Source: Scolanthus callimorphus (lineage: Eukaryota > Cnidaria > Anthozoa > Actiniaria > Edwardsiidae). Taken from it: a stretch of 64,000 bases of DNA. The stretch lies in assembly GCA_033964015.1 (NCBI GenBank), contig CM066914.1, positions 19,751,023 through 19,815,022 of the forward strand. Direction: 5' to 3'. Positions within the stretch are counted from its first letter, which is position 1. Each line of letters opens with the position of its first letter. Position numbers and translations under genes: made by a program. The notes below the pieces were generated by a model. The model was not told the DNA's origin. It did not search any database and worked only from the letters and a program-made list of their open reading frames with translations. Below are positions 41,983 through 55,118 of this stretch, piece by piece.

Positions 41983-43118
41983 TTAAGCTTTTGTATGAAA
42001 GTGAGGAGAGGGCTAGGAAATTTGCTATTGTTTTGGTTTTGTCATTTCCAGGCACATAGCGAGACATTTTTATGAGGTATGCCCCTGCAATGTTTTCATA
42101 GCTCAACTTGTATTTTTGGGGCATCACAAAGTATGGAATGCATATTGGCATACAGGTAGCTATGCACCTGATTTCAAGTCATATTGCAGTCATATTGATC
42201 AGCTCAAATGATGATGGGATTTTTTTTCGTACTGGAATACCCCTTCCCTTCGAAGTGAGTCATAAGTTGAATCCTTAGGGCTGGTAGGGATTTTATTCTC
42301 TGCTGATTTTGTTCTGTTTCAGACCTTGAGGTTCATTCTGGTAGAAATGATTCATTATTTCTCATGTTTTACATCATTCAGATGAGACAACTAAACAGGT
42401 CCCATCTCTCTATGCCCCACACCTAACCTGTATATTTAATTTAATTTATTTATTTATCCTGCTTGGTTATTTTGATAGGGTTGTGTACAACTTGGAACCA
42501 CAGTGCTCAGGGTGTGCCAACCTTTTACCTACAGGGACGGCGGGACGGCAGAGCTCCTCCCCCCCACCATATTTTGTCAAGTTTCATTTTCACTAAATTC
42601 AGCCCCCCCATTTTGTCATACAATCTAACTAACGAGCCCCTCCCCCCCCCCCCCCCCCCAATTTGAAAACTGTTCCACTGTCCCTGACCTATTAAAATTA
42701 ATGTATACTTTTCGGGACACCCATACGAAAAACTGCTTGATATGCAAATTTTCAAACAATCTTTTATTTATAAATAAACCAGCTGTAGAAATTCAAAACA
42801 CAAAGATTAATAAAATGAACCTTTAACTTCATACATAAAGAGAAATACAAATATGTTTTATAGAGCTTATTACAAAGTGTCTTTCAATTGATAATGTCGA
42901 GAATTTGGCTTTCTACTTAGCTTCGTGGGATCAGTCTACAGAAACAAGAACCAAAACAGATAACCATCAAATAATTTAATCTGTCTTGATCATCCTTTGT
43001 TTTTGCTAGGGGGGCAAGCCGGTTTTCCCCCACATGTTGACACTAACAACTTTGCTTCGCTGGGGGGGGGGGGGGCAACTGCCCCCTCTGCTAGCTACGG
43101 CACTGGAAACTTGCCAAA

Positions 43119-44269
43119 TCAAAGGTTGCTTTCTATCCAGCGCAGTCTGAGCCTTCGTGGTGGGGGCTCTGGAACCAAACTCAGCAAGTTCCTCCGCGTG
43201 GACATGTACCAAACAGAACAACGTCTTTCCTCAAAGTACTCGCAAGATGGTTTAATATACGAAAAGTGGCTTGCATAGGACGAATTCAAATCGATAACTG
43301 CAGGAGTAGCTCTATCGGTTTTGGACTTGCAAGTCATTATCTCTTTGAACCCTCGTCGAAATCTTGGGTTGCGTATCATAATAATAACAGGATTTAAAAC
43401 AGCCATAATATATCCACAAAAATGAGCTGCTTGAAGGAGTCCAACAAATTTGCTCATGTCAACAAAACTAAGCGAAATGATGTCATAGAGAAACAATGGT
43501 GTCCATAGTATTATGAACATGACGCTGATAACACAACCGTGATGATTGTGCGTTTTTGGGCGCGGACACCTAGATTGTCTATAATGCCAGTGTTTTGAAT
43601 ACTACTCGCATGTTTTTGCATAACCATGAAGAGTTTAGGGAAAACTACTAGCATTAGAACCACAGGGAATGCAAAGGTCGAAGTCAAAATAAACGCTATA
43701 TGCGCAAATTGACTTGTAGTTCTGGGTTCTTCCAAATGACAAAGCTTGCTTCCTGGGATGGGTTTTGTCTTGTTCCATCCTATTGTGGGACCAATGGAGC
43801 ATACAAATGCCGAAATCCAAGATAATGCTATGACCCCAATCGCTCTTTTTTTCGTTATAACTTTCTTCAGCGGCGTAACTACGGAGAAATATTTATGCAT
43901 AGTTAAAGCAGTTAATGAGAATATCCCTTCTGTATACCAAAACATGGTCATAAAGGAACTTATTTCGCACAATACCACATCTTGAATTAAGTTTTCCTTG
44001 ATTGATTTAGCCAGAATAATAGGCACACAAACCACTGAAATCCCTAACTGAACAATTGCGAAATTTGTCAGAAACATGTTTGTTCTTGTCCGCATTTCGC
44101 GATTTCTGCACACGACTGCGATAACCACAGCATTCCCGATAAATCCAAGGCTGACGATGAAGCTCAAAAAGACGATTTGTGCGATTTCGGCGTCAGAGAA
44201 ACTTCTGCTGTAATCCGAATGTGTCACGTTCGATTTTATGGAATGAGACAATGTCTTTCTCTGTTCCAT
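43119..44269 (-). pseudogene. Class A GPCR with one frameshift
   Basis: Frame 1 runs 44269 down to 43511: start MEQRKTLSHS, glycosylation site NVT, TM1 with GNAVVIAVV, TM2, TM3, TM4 with the conserved W (ALSWISAF), an ECL2 Cys, TM5 with FAFPVVL, and the start of TM6. Frame 2 runs 43520 to 43119: rest of TM6 (FIILWTPLF), TM7 with LNPVIIMI and a Cys-containing tail. The junction at about 43520 needs one base added or two removed. TM2 has Q where the sodium-site Asp is usual, TM3 ends HKY instead of DRY, and TM7 has NPVII instead of NPxxY. These features resemble divergent, expanded cnidarian amine/opsin-like receptors (inference). It may be a pseudogene or carry a sequencing error. Confidence 0.72.
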
Positions 44270-45090
44270 CTTGAAAACGTTTGAAAATCCAGGGGAATAA
44301 GCGTCAAATTGTCCGTAAGATCTCCTTATGGCAAATATCCCCTTTGCCTGCTAAGTAACGGTAGATAGAGCGTTTAAAGTTGCAACTCTTTTTCTTTACA
44401 AACACTCTATGGTTGTGACGCTTCACTCCAATCTGCCCCAAGTTCCACTTCATTAATCTCGAGATTATCAACGCTTTTGTGTGATGGAACTTTTGTTTAG
44501 TCAACTTTATGTATTGTTTACCAAAGCATTGGAGATCATGAGAACAACGCGGGAGGAAGCAGCAACGACCAGCGGCTGGAAAGTCATGGAAAAGTCGGCT
44601 TCAGAGGAATGGCCAGAGAACTTTTTGGGGATCACTTCATTTCTGGGTGACCGAAAGGGGGATCTCTCGAAACTTGAAGCCCTGATAAGGGGGACCACAA
44701 ACTTTTTCTAATATGAGTTTTTACAGCGACTATATCTATATCAACATTATATCATTTGCATTTTGCAAGGAAGGAATGCATCGGAGACATCTTTAAATAT
44801 GAAACTCGCGCAACGAAGACAAACGCTCATGCCGTTTATAAATCATAAATGGAATGCCTACGAATGTCGTTACAAGGAAAAATAAAATTCCCCCAAAAAG
44901 CCCTCCAGTGATAGGCCTGGTGGGCAGTCACTATGTTCGAAAGAAAACCCCGTTAGGTAAGCGTGAGTTCGACGTTACAAGCATAGAAAATCGTCATTTG
45001 GGCCGCGCTTCACGCAGATGAATAATAATAATTTAGTCGTTTGCGCCGTGCTTTGTGCGCATGACGAATAAAACCTACAGGCTTTGTTTA

Positions 45091-45311
45091 CATTCTCGAA
45101 CCCAGAGCTCCCCGGCTCGTAACCTCGCGGGGTAGGCTCTGGTGACAGCCACTGACGCATGCGCGAGATTTAATACAGAGCCGCTGAGAGAAAGACCTTT
45201 CAGCGCATGCTCCAACGCTCAAAATCAACCAATCAGCGACGGCCCTCAAATGGATGTCCCCAGAGCCTCCCCTGCGAGCAGACGAGCTGGGGAGCTCTGG
45301 GTACGAGAATG
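45091..45311. mobile_element. MITE with 9-bp target duplication
   Basis: Ends cattctcgaacccagagctc and gagctctgggtacgagaatg are inverted. The element is flanked by identical ctttgttta at 45082-45090 and 45312-45320. A 9-bp duplication is typical of Mutator-like elements. One end of a related copy is at 19668-19687. Confidence 0.75.
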
Positions 45312-46052
45312 CTTTGTTTACTGCTCTACTTTACACAAAAAATGCAATGTTCATGAGGCTTGACGATCGAAATGCGTTTAGCAAAAACAGGGCGCAAAAG
45401 GAAAGAAAAATGCGATCCCCTCTCTGTAAAATGTCTTCCACTAGATCAATTTTTTTGGGGGGGGGGGGGGGGGGGTTGTGCTCGTTTTCACGGACGTTCG
45501 CCAAAGAAGGGACTGTCTACTCCATTTTTTGTGAATTACTTGCATGAAGTAAAGGAACGTACAGCTGTTTCAATAAAGGTTGACGGTATTGTGAGAGCAC
45601 TCGCGCCTACGCGCCCAGACCCAAAGGTAGTATGGGTAGGTGTCCGGGGTAGGTGCTTCAGTCAAATCACACTAGTGGTCTATTGTCAATGCTGCGTTCT
45701 GATTGGTTGAGCTACTAGTAGGCTTTAAGTTATAGCTTACTAGTAGCGAAAAGTGTCGGATTCGAAGGCCAGAAATGACAAATGACCACACCAGAAAACA
45801 TTTTTGGCTATACAAATTTACCTACTGGTATGACTAAGGGGCCGACAATTAAACTTTTGAGGGGGGGGAAGGGACTTTTTTGTCTGTGCAAGATTGTTTT
45901 TATACCTCTGTTATGCGGTGAGAATTTTTTTGCAATAAGAAAGAAGGGTTGTAGTCACCATTTTGCTGTGCAGGATTTTTTTTTTGAAAAATGCCCCCCC
46001 CCCCCCCCCCCCCCTCAAGAGTTAAATGGTCGGCCCTAAAACAATTATTCCT

Positions 46053-46360
46053 ATTGTTATCAGGAAACGAAGTCCAGTATTCAATTTAGCATATCCGTAT
46101 TAGTAAAGCTACAACAACAACAGATTTATTTAACTCTTCAAGTTTACATTGAAGAGACCGCTACAACGTTTGGTGAAGATTGGTATGAATACTGGCCGAG
46201 ATATAGTATTTATAAATTGTAATACAATAAAATGTATGGCCAGAAAGCTTAGTTTTAAAAATTCATATCTCAGCCAGTTTTCGAATACTTCTTCCCAAAC
46301 TTTGCAGCTTTGCTAATACAGATGTGCTGAATTGAATACTGACTTCGTTTCCTGATAACT
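46053..46360. mobile_element. Foldback MITE with 57-bp arms
   Basis: Left ttatcaggaaacgaagtcca and right gacttcgtttcctgataac arms are inverted; the core is about 190 bp. Confidence 0.7.
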
Positions 46361-46664
46361 ATAATATATTATTAAGCCATATTAACGTGATAAACATACA
46401 TCGTGATTGTAATCTATCAAAAATAATTGTGATTTCCAAACTTCTGTTCCAAATTTGTAATAATGCCCGTGTTGTTATTTAATGTAAAATTTTAAGAAAA
46501 TCATCCGCAACCAACGGACCCCAACAGTGCGGCCCCCCGACCTTTGTTATATTACATGCTGACGTGATCACTCAGTGACGTAACAGACATTCATTGTCTA
46601 GTTTTTTACCGTGTGTTGCCAGACATCGGCCTGCTAGACTGAACAAACTCAAACACCTCGAGAA

Positions 46665-46901
46665 ATGCTTATATCGAAGGCAAATTTCTATTCAAAAAGA
46701 CATCCAAAACGAAAAGGAAAACGTGCTCTGAGTAGGGAAAGAAACAGAGCTTATTCTGAAGTAATGTACTTTACATACAATCTACCGAGTGGACAACGAG
46801 AACTAAACTTGATTGTCAGTCATTTCTTTGGTTACCTCCAGGGCAGAGCGTTCAATAACTTATTGACTCTCCGTCGTTTCGCCAGCTTCCTTTATTTACT
46901 G
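46665..46901 (+). CDS. Possible exon, unidentified protein
   Basis: ATG 46665 opens a frame whose first 79 codons have protein-like composition (basic start RHPKRKGKR, then NLPSGQRELNLIVSHFFGYL). A consensus donor gtaagt follows at 46902. The frame stays open to 47045. No domain recognised and no second exon found. Confidence 0.25.
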
Positions 46902-47161
46902 GTAAGTTGTATGATATCAGAAGTCGTTGGCTTTAATTTTTACCCATCTTTCGCTTACTGGCCATTCGTACTTGTTGTAAAATTTGATACTTTACATTAC
47001 CCAGTTTCACTGGTTTCACCTATCTCTCCCGAGTACCTTTGGTGAAGGCCACCAGACTGATTATCGGGATTATATAACCGTGCACCAAATCCAGTCTAAG
47101 GCGTCGAGAGAATGAATATATCAAAAAAATTTAAAACGAGATTGCAAATACAAAGTGTATT

Positions 47162-47467
47162 TTAAAAACTGTCTGAAGGGGCATTAGTTCCAAAATAGTT
47201 TTGACCGTGAAATTCTCCAGAAAGGAATTCGAGGACTAATTCCACGTGTTTCTGTATGATTAGTTCCCGCCTATATTTATTTATTTCTTTAGTTCCTTTA
47301 TAAAATACTTTATCATACACTTCTGTAGCAAGGTAGGTCAGGATATGATTCCACTCTTGATATTGAGCTAAAAATATGTTTCTTGAACAGTGAGGAAAGG
47401 GTGGAATAAAGCTGGGTGACTGTATTAGATTTTCCAGATAATTTATCGCGTCTGCCATAGAGGGCAT
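47162..47467 (-). CDS. Hypothetical 101-residue protein
   Basis: Intact ORF on the minus strand with balanced, globular-type composition (MPSMADAINYLENLIQSPSF at the start, then helical, charged sequence), in DNA that is not repetitive. No domain recognised. It may be one exon of a larger gene or a single-exon gene. Confidence 0.35.
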   Translation of the reverse strand: MPSMADAINYLENLIQSPSFIPPFPHCSRNIFLAQYQEWNHILTYLATEVYDKVFYKGTKEINKYRRELIIQKHVELVLEFLSGEFHGQNYFGTNAPSDSF

Positions 47468-48550
47468 ACGCGAGCGTTCTTCATTTTAAAGCTGTTATTT
47501 TGTTCCTATACTATTACAATTTTCCGACTTATGCTCGCTAGGCGTTGTTCGTCTGAGCTACGTAAAGAATATGACAATATGTTACAAAGGCGAAGATAAG
47601 TGTCAACAACACTAAAGCACCGTGAAATGACTGGTGAAGGCGGTGCGCATTTTTGAATTATAAATTATTATAAACAACTCTCTCAACTATCATGTCCTTG
47701 ATAATATGGACTTGGCAGGTCTTCGCCGTTTTAATAAATTAACGGCGGCGCGTGTTTATTTACGGTCGATCGACGCAGAAAAATATGCACCATACCCATG
47801 TGGCTCAACAAGATGTACACGCCAGTTTTAAGTAGGCCCACCAACTTCGTATCTAGAAAACAAGACACGACGGACTGTTATTTAGAAACGCTGGAGACAA
47901 ATGAATCAGTAGTAGCCTAGTACTTCAAGACGGCTAAATTTATGCTGGCCTCCTAAACCGCGCGCCGGCCATCGTTTCCTCCATCCCCCTTGGGTAAAAG
48001 AACCGGGATAAAGACATGAAAGCCAAATCACTAATGAATATTCTTTACGAGTGTATATACATAAAGAACATACGTGGGATGGGTGGAATATTCATGGAAT
48101 ATATACCGAGATTAACACTCCGTAGTACGCGGTCTACAATAAAAGGCTTGAGACAGTAAAATCAAGGACACACTTTTTTAAAGTTGAAGCCTGAATATAT
48201 AAGGTGATGTATATTGGCTAAATGGTTCTTATAAAATAAGTGTCTACAACAGCACATTCCTGTAGTCCCAATTGGTCTTTTATTGTTACTGAATGAGTTT
48301 ACTGAATCCTAATATGAGCCGAAAATGCAGCTTAAAATCACGAGTGTGTTTGACCACGGGCTATAGGATAGTTTGCATCACTATTGTTGTGGAAACTCTA
48401 TTCGACGAGTTTGTGTGTAATAAATCGATTAAAATGGGCTCGTTATTCAGGTTCCAAAACTTCACAAATCACCCTGAAAATACCAGAGCCATAAGCTAGT
48501 GGGGGCAGAGAGGGCAAAACATTTCTAGCTACGGCCTTGAATACTTCGGT

Positions 48551-51500
48551 ATAGCCCGTGGTGCGACTGATTGAGGTTGCTGTAGTGTCACCAGTCCGCA
48601 AACATTTAGAAACAATATTTATTCGTCGGATTAGGTTTTAAAGTGGGATATTTCGTGTCATACCTTTTTCATAGCCTACAAAAGCCCAAGGTACCACAGT
48701 TCGACGCTAAAGAAAATACTATGGCGGAATTTCCAATAAAACATTTATCATGGGACATTGGCGATTATTATATAGCTCGTGTTTATTCGATCAAAGCGCG
48801 CGCTCTGATTGTTCTATCATGGTCACGTGGTAAAGTACAAACTCAATGTAGCCCGCGCGGGCTACATTATACACTTAATGACTGCTTCCGAGGGAAACAG
48901 CGAGTTTTGTTTTCCCGAGAATCTCGATGTTTCCCGAGACGGAAACATCGAGATTCGAGGGTAAACAAAACTCGCTGTTTCCCGAGGGTGCAGTCATTAA
49001 GTGTTTTATTATATAGAAAAAAAAAATTCGGTGTAAAAATAGTCCGCCGAAATTTCTCGCTCTTGCCAATAAAACAATAAAACATTTATCATGGGACATT
49101 GGCGATTATTATATAACTCGTGTTTATTCGATCAAAGCGCGCGCTCTGATTGGTTCTATCATGGTCACGTGGTAAAGTACAAACTCAATGTAGCCAGCGC
49201 GGGCTACATTATACACTTAATGACTGCTTCCGAGGGAAACAGCGAGTTTTGTTTTCCCGAGAATCTCCATGTTTATTCGAGATAACATCGAGATTCGAGG
49301 GAAAACAAAACTCGCTGTTTCCCGAGAGTGCAGTCATTAAGTGTTTTATTATATAGCAAAAAGAAAATACACGGTTAAAATAGTCCATGTTTTTATTTTT
49401 ATTTTCCCGCTCTAGCGATGTAGCCCGCGCGGGCAATAATTTTTTATTGAGTTTGTACCTTACCACGTGACCATGATAGAACCAATCATGTTCGCTATAA
49501 ACGAGAGCTATATAATAATGAAAATTGTTGCCCGCTTGACTTTGCCACCTGACCATGATAGAACCAATCAGAGCGCGCGCTTTCATCGAATAAATACAGA
49601 GCAAACAGGAATCCGAAGCCTAAAACTTTGACCCAAAACATTTAATCAAAGTACCTCAGGTTCTGCGGTTCTTGAAAATTAGGTTGTCTTGCCTTGTCTT
49701 GTTGTCACGTAAGCAGTTGTAGGTTCTTCGTACTCCAGTTGTTTACATCTCATATCTTATTGTTTTATTTGCTGACAGGAAATGGAGGAATAAAACTTCC
49801 TGCAAAGCTGAAAAATGGAGCATATACCATCAAGGAGGATCAGAGAAAATATTCGTGTTCATAATTGCAGCGTGAAACGATCATGTTCTGGACATACTAC
49901 TGGTGTAGCCAGACATTCTTACGGTGTACACACACCATGAGATGCTAGAAAAGGTTGTCTTCATGAGGTACGGACTGCGCACTGGAAAACAAGTAGGTAC
50001 GCTGCAAATTATTGAACGTCCTAATGGCTGCAACGGCGGTTTGCGAGGAGACCATTTGCTTCACGCACGTTCTGCGACATATGGGACATCGTCCAGATCA
50101 ATGAGCAACTGGCTTGAAATGATAGCCCGTGGTGCGACTGATTGAGGTTGCTGTAGTGTCACCAGTCCGCAAACATTTAGAAACAATATTTATTCGTCGG
50201 ATTAGGTTTTAAAGTGGGATATTTCGTGTCATACCTTTTTCATAGCCTACAAAGCCCAAGGTACCACAGTTCGACGCTAAAGAAAATACTATGGCGGAAT
50301 TTCCAATAAACATTTATCATGGGACATTGGCGATTATTATATAGCTCGTGTTTATTCGATCAAAGCGCGCGCTCTGATTGGTTCTATCATGGTCACGTGG
50401 TAAAGTACAAACTCAATGTAGCCCGCGCGGGCTACATTATACACTTAATGACTGCTTCCGAGGGAAACAGCGAGTTTTGTTTTCCGAGAATCTCGATGTT
50501 TCCCGAGACGGAAACATCGAGATTCGAGGGTAAACAAAACTCGCTGTTTCCCGAGGGTGCAGTCATTAAGTGTTTTATTATATAGAAAAAAGAAAATTCG
50601 GTGTAAAAATAGTCCGCCGAAATTTCTCGCTCTTGCCAATAAAACAATAAAACATTTATCATGGGACATTGGCGATTATTATATAACTCGTGTTTATTCG
50701 ATCAAAGCGCGCGCTCTGATTGGTTCTATCATGGTCACGTGGTAAAGTACAAACTCAATGTAGCCAGCGCGGGCTACATTATACACTTAATGACTGCTTC
50801 CGAGGGAAACAGCGAGTTTTGTTTTCCGAGAATCTCCATGTTTATTCGAGATAACATCGAGATTCGAGGGAAAACAAAACTCGCTGTTTCCCGAGAGTGC
50901 AGTCATTAAGTGTTTTATTATATAGCAAAAAGAAAATACACGGTTAAAATAGTCCATGTTTTTTTTTATTTTCCCGCTCTAGCGATGTAGCCCGCGCGGG
51001 CAATAATTTTTTAATTGAGTTTGTACCTTACCACGTGACCATGATAGAACCAATCATGTTCGCTATAAACGAGAGCTATATAATAATGAAAATTGTTGCC
51101 CGCTTGACTTTGCCACCTGACCATGATAGAACCAATCAGAGCGCGCGCTTTCATCGAATAAATACAGAGCAAACAGGAATCCGAAGCCTAAAACTTTGAC
51201 CCAAAACATTTAATCAAAGTACCTCAGGTTCTGCGGTTCTTGAAAATTAGGTTGTCTTGCCTTGTCTTGTTGTCACGTAAGCAGTTGTAGGTTCTTCGTA
51301 CTCCAGTTGTTTACATCTCATATCTTATTGTTTTATTTGCTGACAGGAAATGGAGGAATAAAACTTCCTGCAAAGCTGAAAAATGGAGCATATACCATCA
51401 AGGAGGATCAGAGAAAATATTCGTGTTCATAATTGCAGCGTGAAACGATCATGTTCTGGACATACTACTGGTGTAGCCAGACATTCTTACGGTGTACACA

Positions 51501-51691
51501 CACCATGAGATGCTAGAAAAGGTTGTCTTCATGAGGTACGGACTGCGCACTGGAAAACAAGTAGGTACGCTGCAAATTATTGAACGTCCTAATGGCTGCA
51601 ACGGCGGTTTGCGAGGAGACCATTTGCTTCACGCACGTTCTGCGACATATGGGACATCGTCCAGATCAATGAGCAACTGGCTTGAAATGAT
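48551..51691. repeat. Recent 1.57-kb tandem duplication
   Basis: 48551-50121 and 50122-about 51691 are nearly identical head-to-tail copies, differing by a few single-base indels. Both start atagcccgtggtgcgactga and end at ggcttgaaatg. Each copy holds smaller duplicated and inverted segments. No supported gene inside. Confidence 0.9.
48872..49004. repeat. Foldback with 'cacttaatgactgc' ends, first of four
   Basis: A 133-bp palindrome: arms hold gggaaacagcgagttttgtt and its complement, with a cgatgtttcccgagac centre. Other copies are near 49211-49347, 50443-50573 and 50785-50913, so each 1.57-kb unit has two. Confidence 0.8.
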
Positions 51692-52441
51692 ATTGAAAAA
51701 CCGTTCTGCATCTGGAATGACCAGATGGCATGACCGGAATGAGCCATAAAAAAGGTCAACGTACCGAGGGATAACATTAGGCATTAAGAACCCATGGTTG
51801 CGAGAACCTATGAAACTGTGTCCATATGTCCAAAGCGAAAGTGCAAGAGAAGATAGCTTCGCGGATGCTGCCAAAGCCGTAAAAATAAAGGAGGTTTCGA
51901 GAACTATGGCAGCTTTCGCAGCGCATGGCAGATCTTAAGGTCAAGAGAGCTCCCCACTTCCTTCTTGATGGTGGTGCCATTATATTTCCTGCTTTTCACT
52001 TGAGGTAAGCAAAGGTAGCATTTAAAAAGTTTTTCCTCAAAACGCCAGTCTAATGGAACGAAATACGAATAAGACTTTCGTGGGATACGATGAATAAAAG
52101 TAATGGGCGCGGTCGAACCAAATTTCAATCTCTAGATACCACCCACAGCACCAATTTATCGGAACTAATAATATCCAGTGCTCCCTCGCTTGCCAAGTAT
52201 ATTACATGGCATAATGTTTTGCCTATACAGCCAATTAAAACATGTCTTTTGCTCAAAGGAAAGCCCTTAGAAATGCCATATCTAAAAAGAAAATCGAGGT
52301 TTTCCAAGATACCAAGGGCCGTGATTTGAGCCCCTAAAAATACGACGAGTATCCCTACCAAAATATAGGCGTATTTATATACATTACATTTTATTGCTAT
52401 TGAGACCTTATACAAAGAGCACATCGGTATCTATATATTCA

Positions 52442-52620
52442 ATAGCCTGCTAGCCGGCTCTCCAGTGGGTTTTTTCGGATATTTTATTTTTTGGCGCGCG
52501 GGATTCCTGTGTCACTTCTTTTCCCCCGCGACACAGGAATCCCGACGCCACAGGAACCCCGCGCGCCAAAAATATAAAATATCCGAAAAACCCCACTGGA
52601 GAGCCGGCTGGCAGGCTATA
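52442..52620. mobile_element. MITE with about 75-bp inverted arms
   Basis: Left tagccggctctccagtggg and right cccactggagagccggct arms pair almost fully; the inner part holds gacacaggaatcccg and related repeats. Confidence 0.75.
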
Positions 52621-52870
52621 TGTTCAAAATAGCACGGGTTGCGGTACTAACGAGTGCACCAGGTAACAAGTTGTTAGCTAGATATTATGCATCGGCAAAC
52701 AGCACAACATTCTTTCGCAATCAGAAGCACGGACGGACCATTAGAAAAGTGATAGGGGGTCGGCATAAAGCATAAAAAATATCGAGCAGGCAAAAACATT
52801 TAATAAGGCTTGGCATGGAAGGAAAAAAAAATCCATAAACGGCTAAAAAAATATCCTGCAGAGCTGGGAC

Positions 52871-52901
<31 letters not shown>

Positions 52902-52993
52902 AAAAAAAATCGAGCGAGTCAAAAAAAAGTGCGCATTAAACACACACACGTCCATCGCTAGACCCAGAGTTAAAATGAAATAAATAGAGAATA

Positions 52994-53062
52994 ATACATG
53001 GGCGCGCGGGGATATGGAATTTATCTTCGAAGATAAATTTCATATCTCCAAGCGCCTATGTA
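52994..53062. repeat. Short palindrome
   Basis: gatatggaatttatcttc and gaagataaatttcatatc form a near-perfect hairpin at 53011-53046, extended by tacatgggcgc and gcgcctatgta; similar in style to 6526-6663. Confidence 0.6.
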
Positions 53063-54269
53063 GTACTCTGTTTATTATATAAACGTTTTTGTGAAAATTT
53101 ATTTTGTGAAAACTTTTGGCTACAGTGGGCATTATCGTAATTTTTCACACGTGCGAATTACGATATTTCTCAGTGGCCGAAATCCTGATAAAACACTATA
53201 GCCAAATAACCCGCAATTTCGTACTCAGAGCCCGTCATCCGTTTGGGCAACAGAAAGATTTCAGGTAAATGGCGGGCTCTGGATGGCGAGATTGTCGAAG
53301 AACCCGCGCGAAGAGAGAAACACTTGCGCATGCTCTCAAAGTAAAACTGAAGGATGGCACCTTTAGCGGCCAATAGAGTTGATGCATCCGATCGCGCCAG
53401 GGTCCTCCCCTTAGCGCGCGGGAGTTTCGGCAGTTCAGGGTGGTGCTATGGTGTCAGAGCTGTCAGAATGTTTTGAAGTAGGCGGCTGCTCAAAAAAAGT
53501 AGCCAGCTGCAAAAGAAAAACTGACGGCCGCCACATGCAAATTTCGTAGCTTCAAAGCAACAAGTTAGTTTCCTCCTGGCACAGGCGCGGAGCTTAGAGA
53601 ATTTTACAATATAAGGATTCCAGTTTTTATTCATTTATTTTCCCAAACAACAAAGTTCTATGGTTCGAACTTTTTTGTGTCTCATGTTCGGCAAAAAGTA
53701 GCCGGCGATTAAACGTGAAGTAGCATCCCTCCGGTGGTCGCCGGCTCTGTTTTGACAACTCAAGTGTGTACAGTACTGTTATGGCAAATGTTAAAAATTA
53801 AGTAAAAACAAATAAACAGAGATCAAATCACATGACTCGATTCAGTTGCATTTACCGGTATGCATTTGCGATGTGTCTGTGCGACGCTTTTGATTGGCGA
53901 AATGTTTCCTGCCTATTCCCGCCATTTTTGTCGCGCGCGCGAATGACACAGGAATCCCGTAACATGAATATTTTGCTAAGCCACGAATTTTTATATTGCT
54001 TTGTCTACTTTATTTACTTTCTACGAAAACAAATTGAGAAATTGACAAGTTTCAGCTGCTATTGGGCAATTACAGGTGCAAGTCCTACGTCTGCAAGTTT
54101 ATTCGAGAGCAGGTTTTCTTGAAATTTTCCAGTCATTTTGACACGTGCTGCAGGCAAATGTTCCGATCTAACTTCTCCTGGCAAACGTTTCGACATCCGT
54201 TCAGAAAGAGCAGTGGTTTTGCTTTCCCCGCTTAGAAATACCTGTTTTAACGCGTTTATCGAGGGGGCC

Positions 54270-55118
54270 ATGTGTAGGGGTAGCACTATTTCGAGATACA
54301 AGATACAAAGATGCAAAGATGCAAAGATACAAAGATACAAAGATACAAAGATACAAAGATACAAAGATACAAAGATACAAAGATACAAAGATACAAAGAT
54401 ACAAAGATACAAAGATACAAAGATACAAAGATAAAAATTGGTCCGCCTGTTCATACGGTTCCGGTACAATTCTGGCACGTTTTGCAACAGTGTTCACACG
54501 GGACCGTGCACGTCTAGCCGTGCCAAAATTGGTCCGGTACCGCAGGTCCCGTGTGAACGCGCGACGGTACCGTACCAGAATTGTACCGGTCCGGTTTTGT
54601 ACCGGTCTAGTGTGAACGGGGTCTAAGATGCAAGGTATCGGATTTCTCATATGTATTAGTGTTACCCGGGTTTCAGCCTCTATATTTTCAAAATATAGAT
54701 GCAGATGCTCATTTTAGCTTAGAAAATATATTGTACTTACGCCGCTTTTGACGGAGATTCTAGATAGGCAATCATTTCGACCAGAGATTCTCCGTCGCTG
54801 TCACCTTCATAAATTGGCTAGAGGTCAAAACACAGACATGGAAACCATGTTTGCGGTCACTGTAAAACTACAAAACCAAACTTCAATTGCAAAATTAAAC
54901 AATTCAGCTAAAATGAGCATCTGCATCTATATCTTGAAACTATACAAGCTGAAACCCGGGTAACACTAATACATATGAGAAATCCGATACAAGGAATCTT
55001 TGTATCTTCGTATCGTTGCATCTTTGTATCTTCGTATCTTTGTATCTTTGTATCTTCGTATCTTCGTATCTTCGTATCTTCGTATCTTGTATCTCGAAAT
55101 AGTGCTACCCCCCATGTA
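54270..55118. mobile_element. Foldback element with octamer-repeat arms and a nested MITE
   Basis: Outer ends gtagcactatttcgagatac (54280 on) and gtatctcgaaatagtgctac (to about 55108) are inverted. Next come (agatacaa)n at 54294-54433 on the left and the diverged complement at 54992-55093 on the right. Inner arms (tgttacccgggtttcag and its complement) flank a unique core at 54720-54900. The left arm alone contains a 190-bp insert, 54436-54625, itself an imperfect inverted repeat (ggtacaattctgg). Confidence 0.75.

Noticed and set aside
49924..51749. Frames of 73-85 codons (start MYTHHEMLEK) in each 1.57-kb copy
   Set aside because: Short, no domain, no splice support; the first is cut by the duplication junction.
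53652..53661. tRNA B-box-like ggttcgaac
   Set aside because: No A box or cloverleaf can be drawn around it.
54138..54650. Frames of KDTKIQRY or SLYLCIFV repeats
   Set aside because: Translations of the octamer microsatellite.
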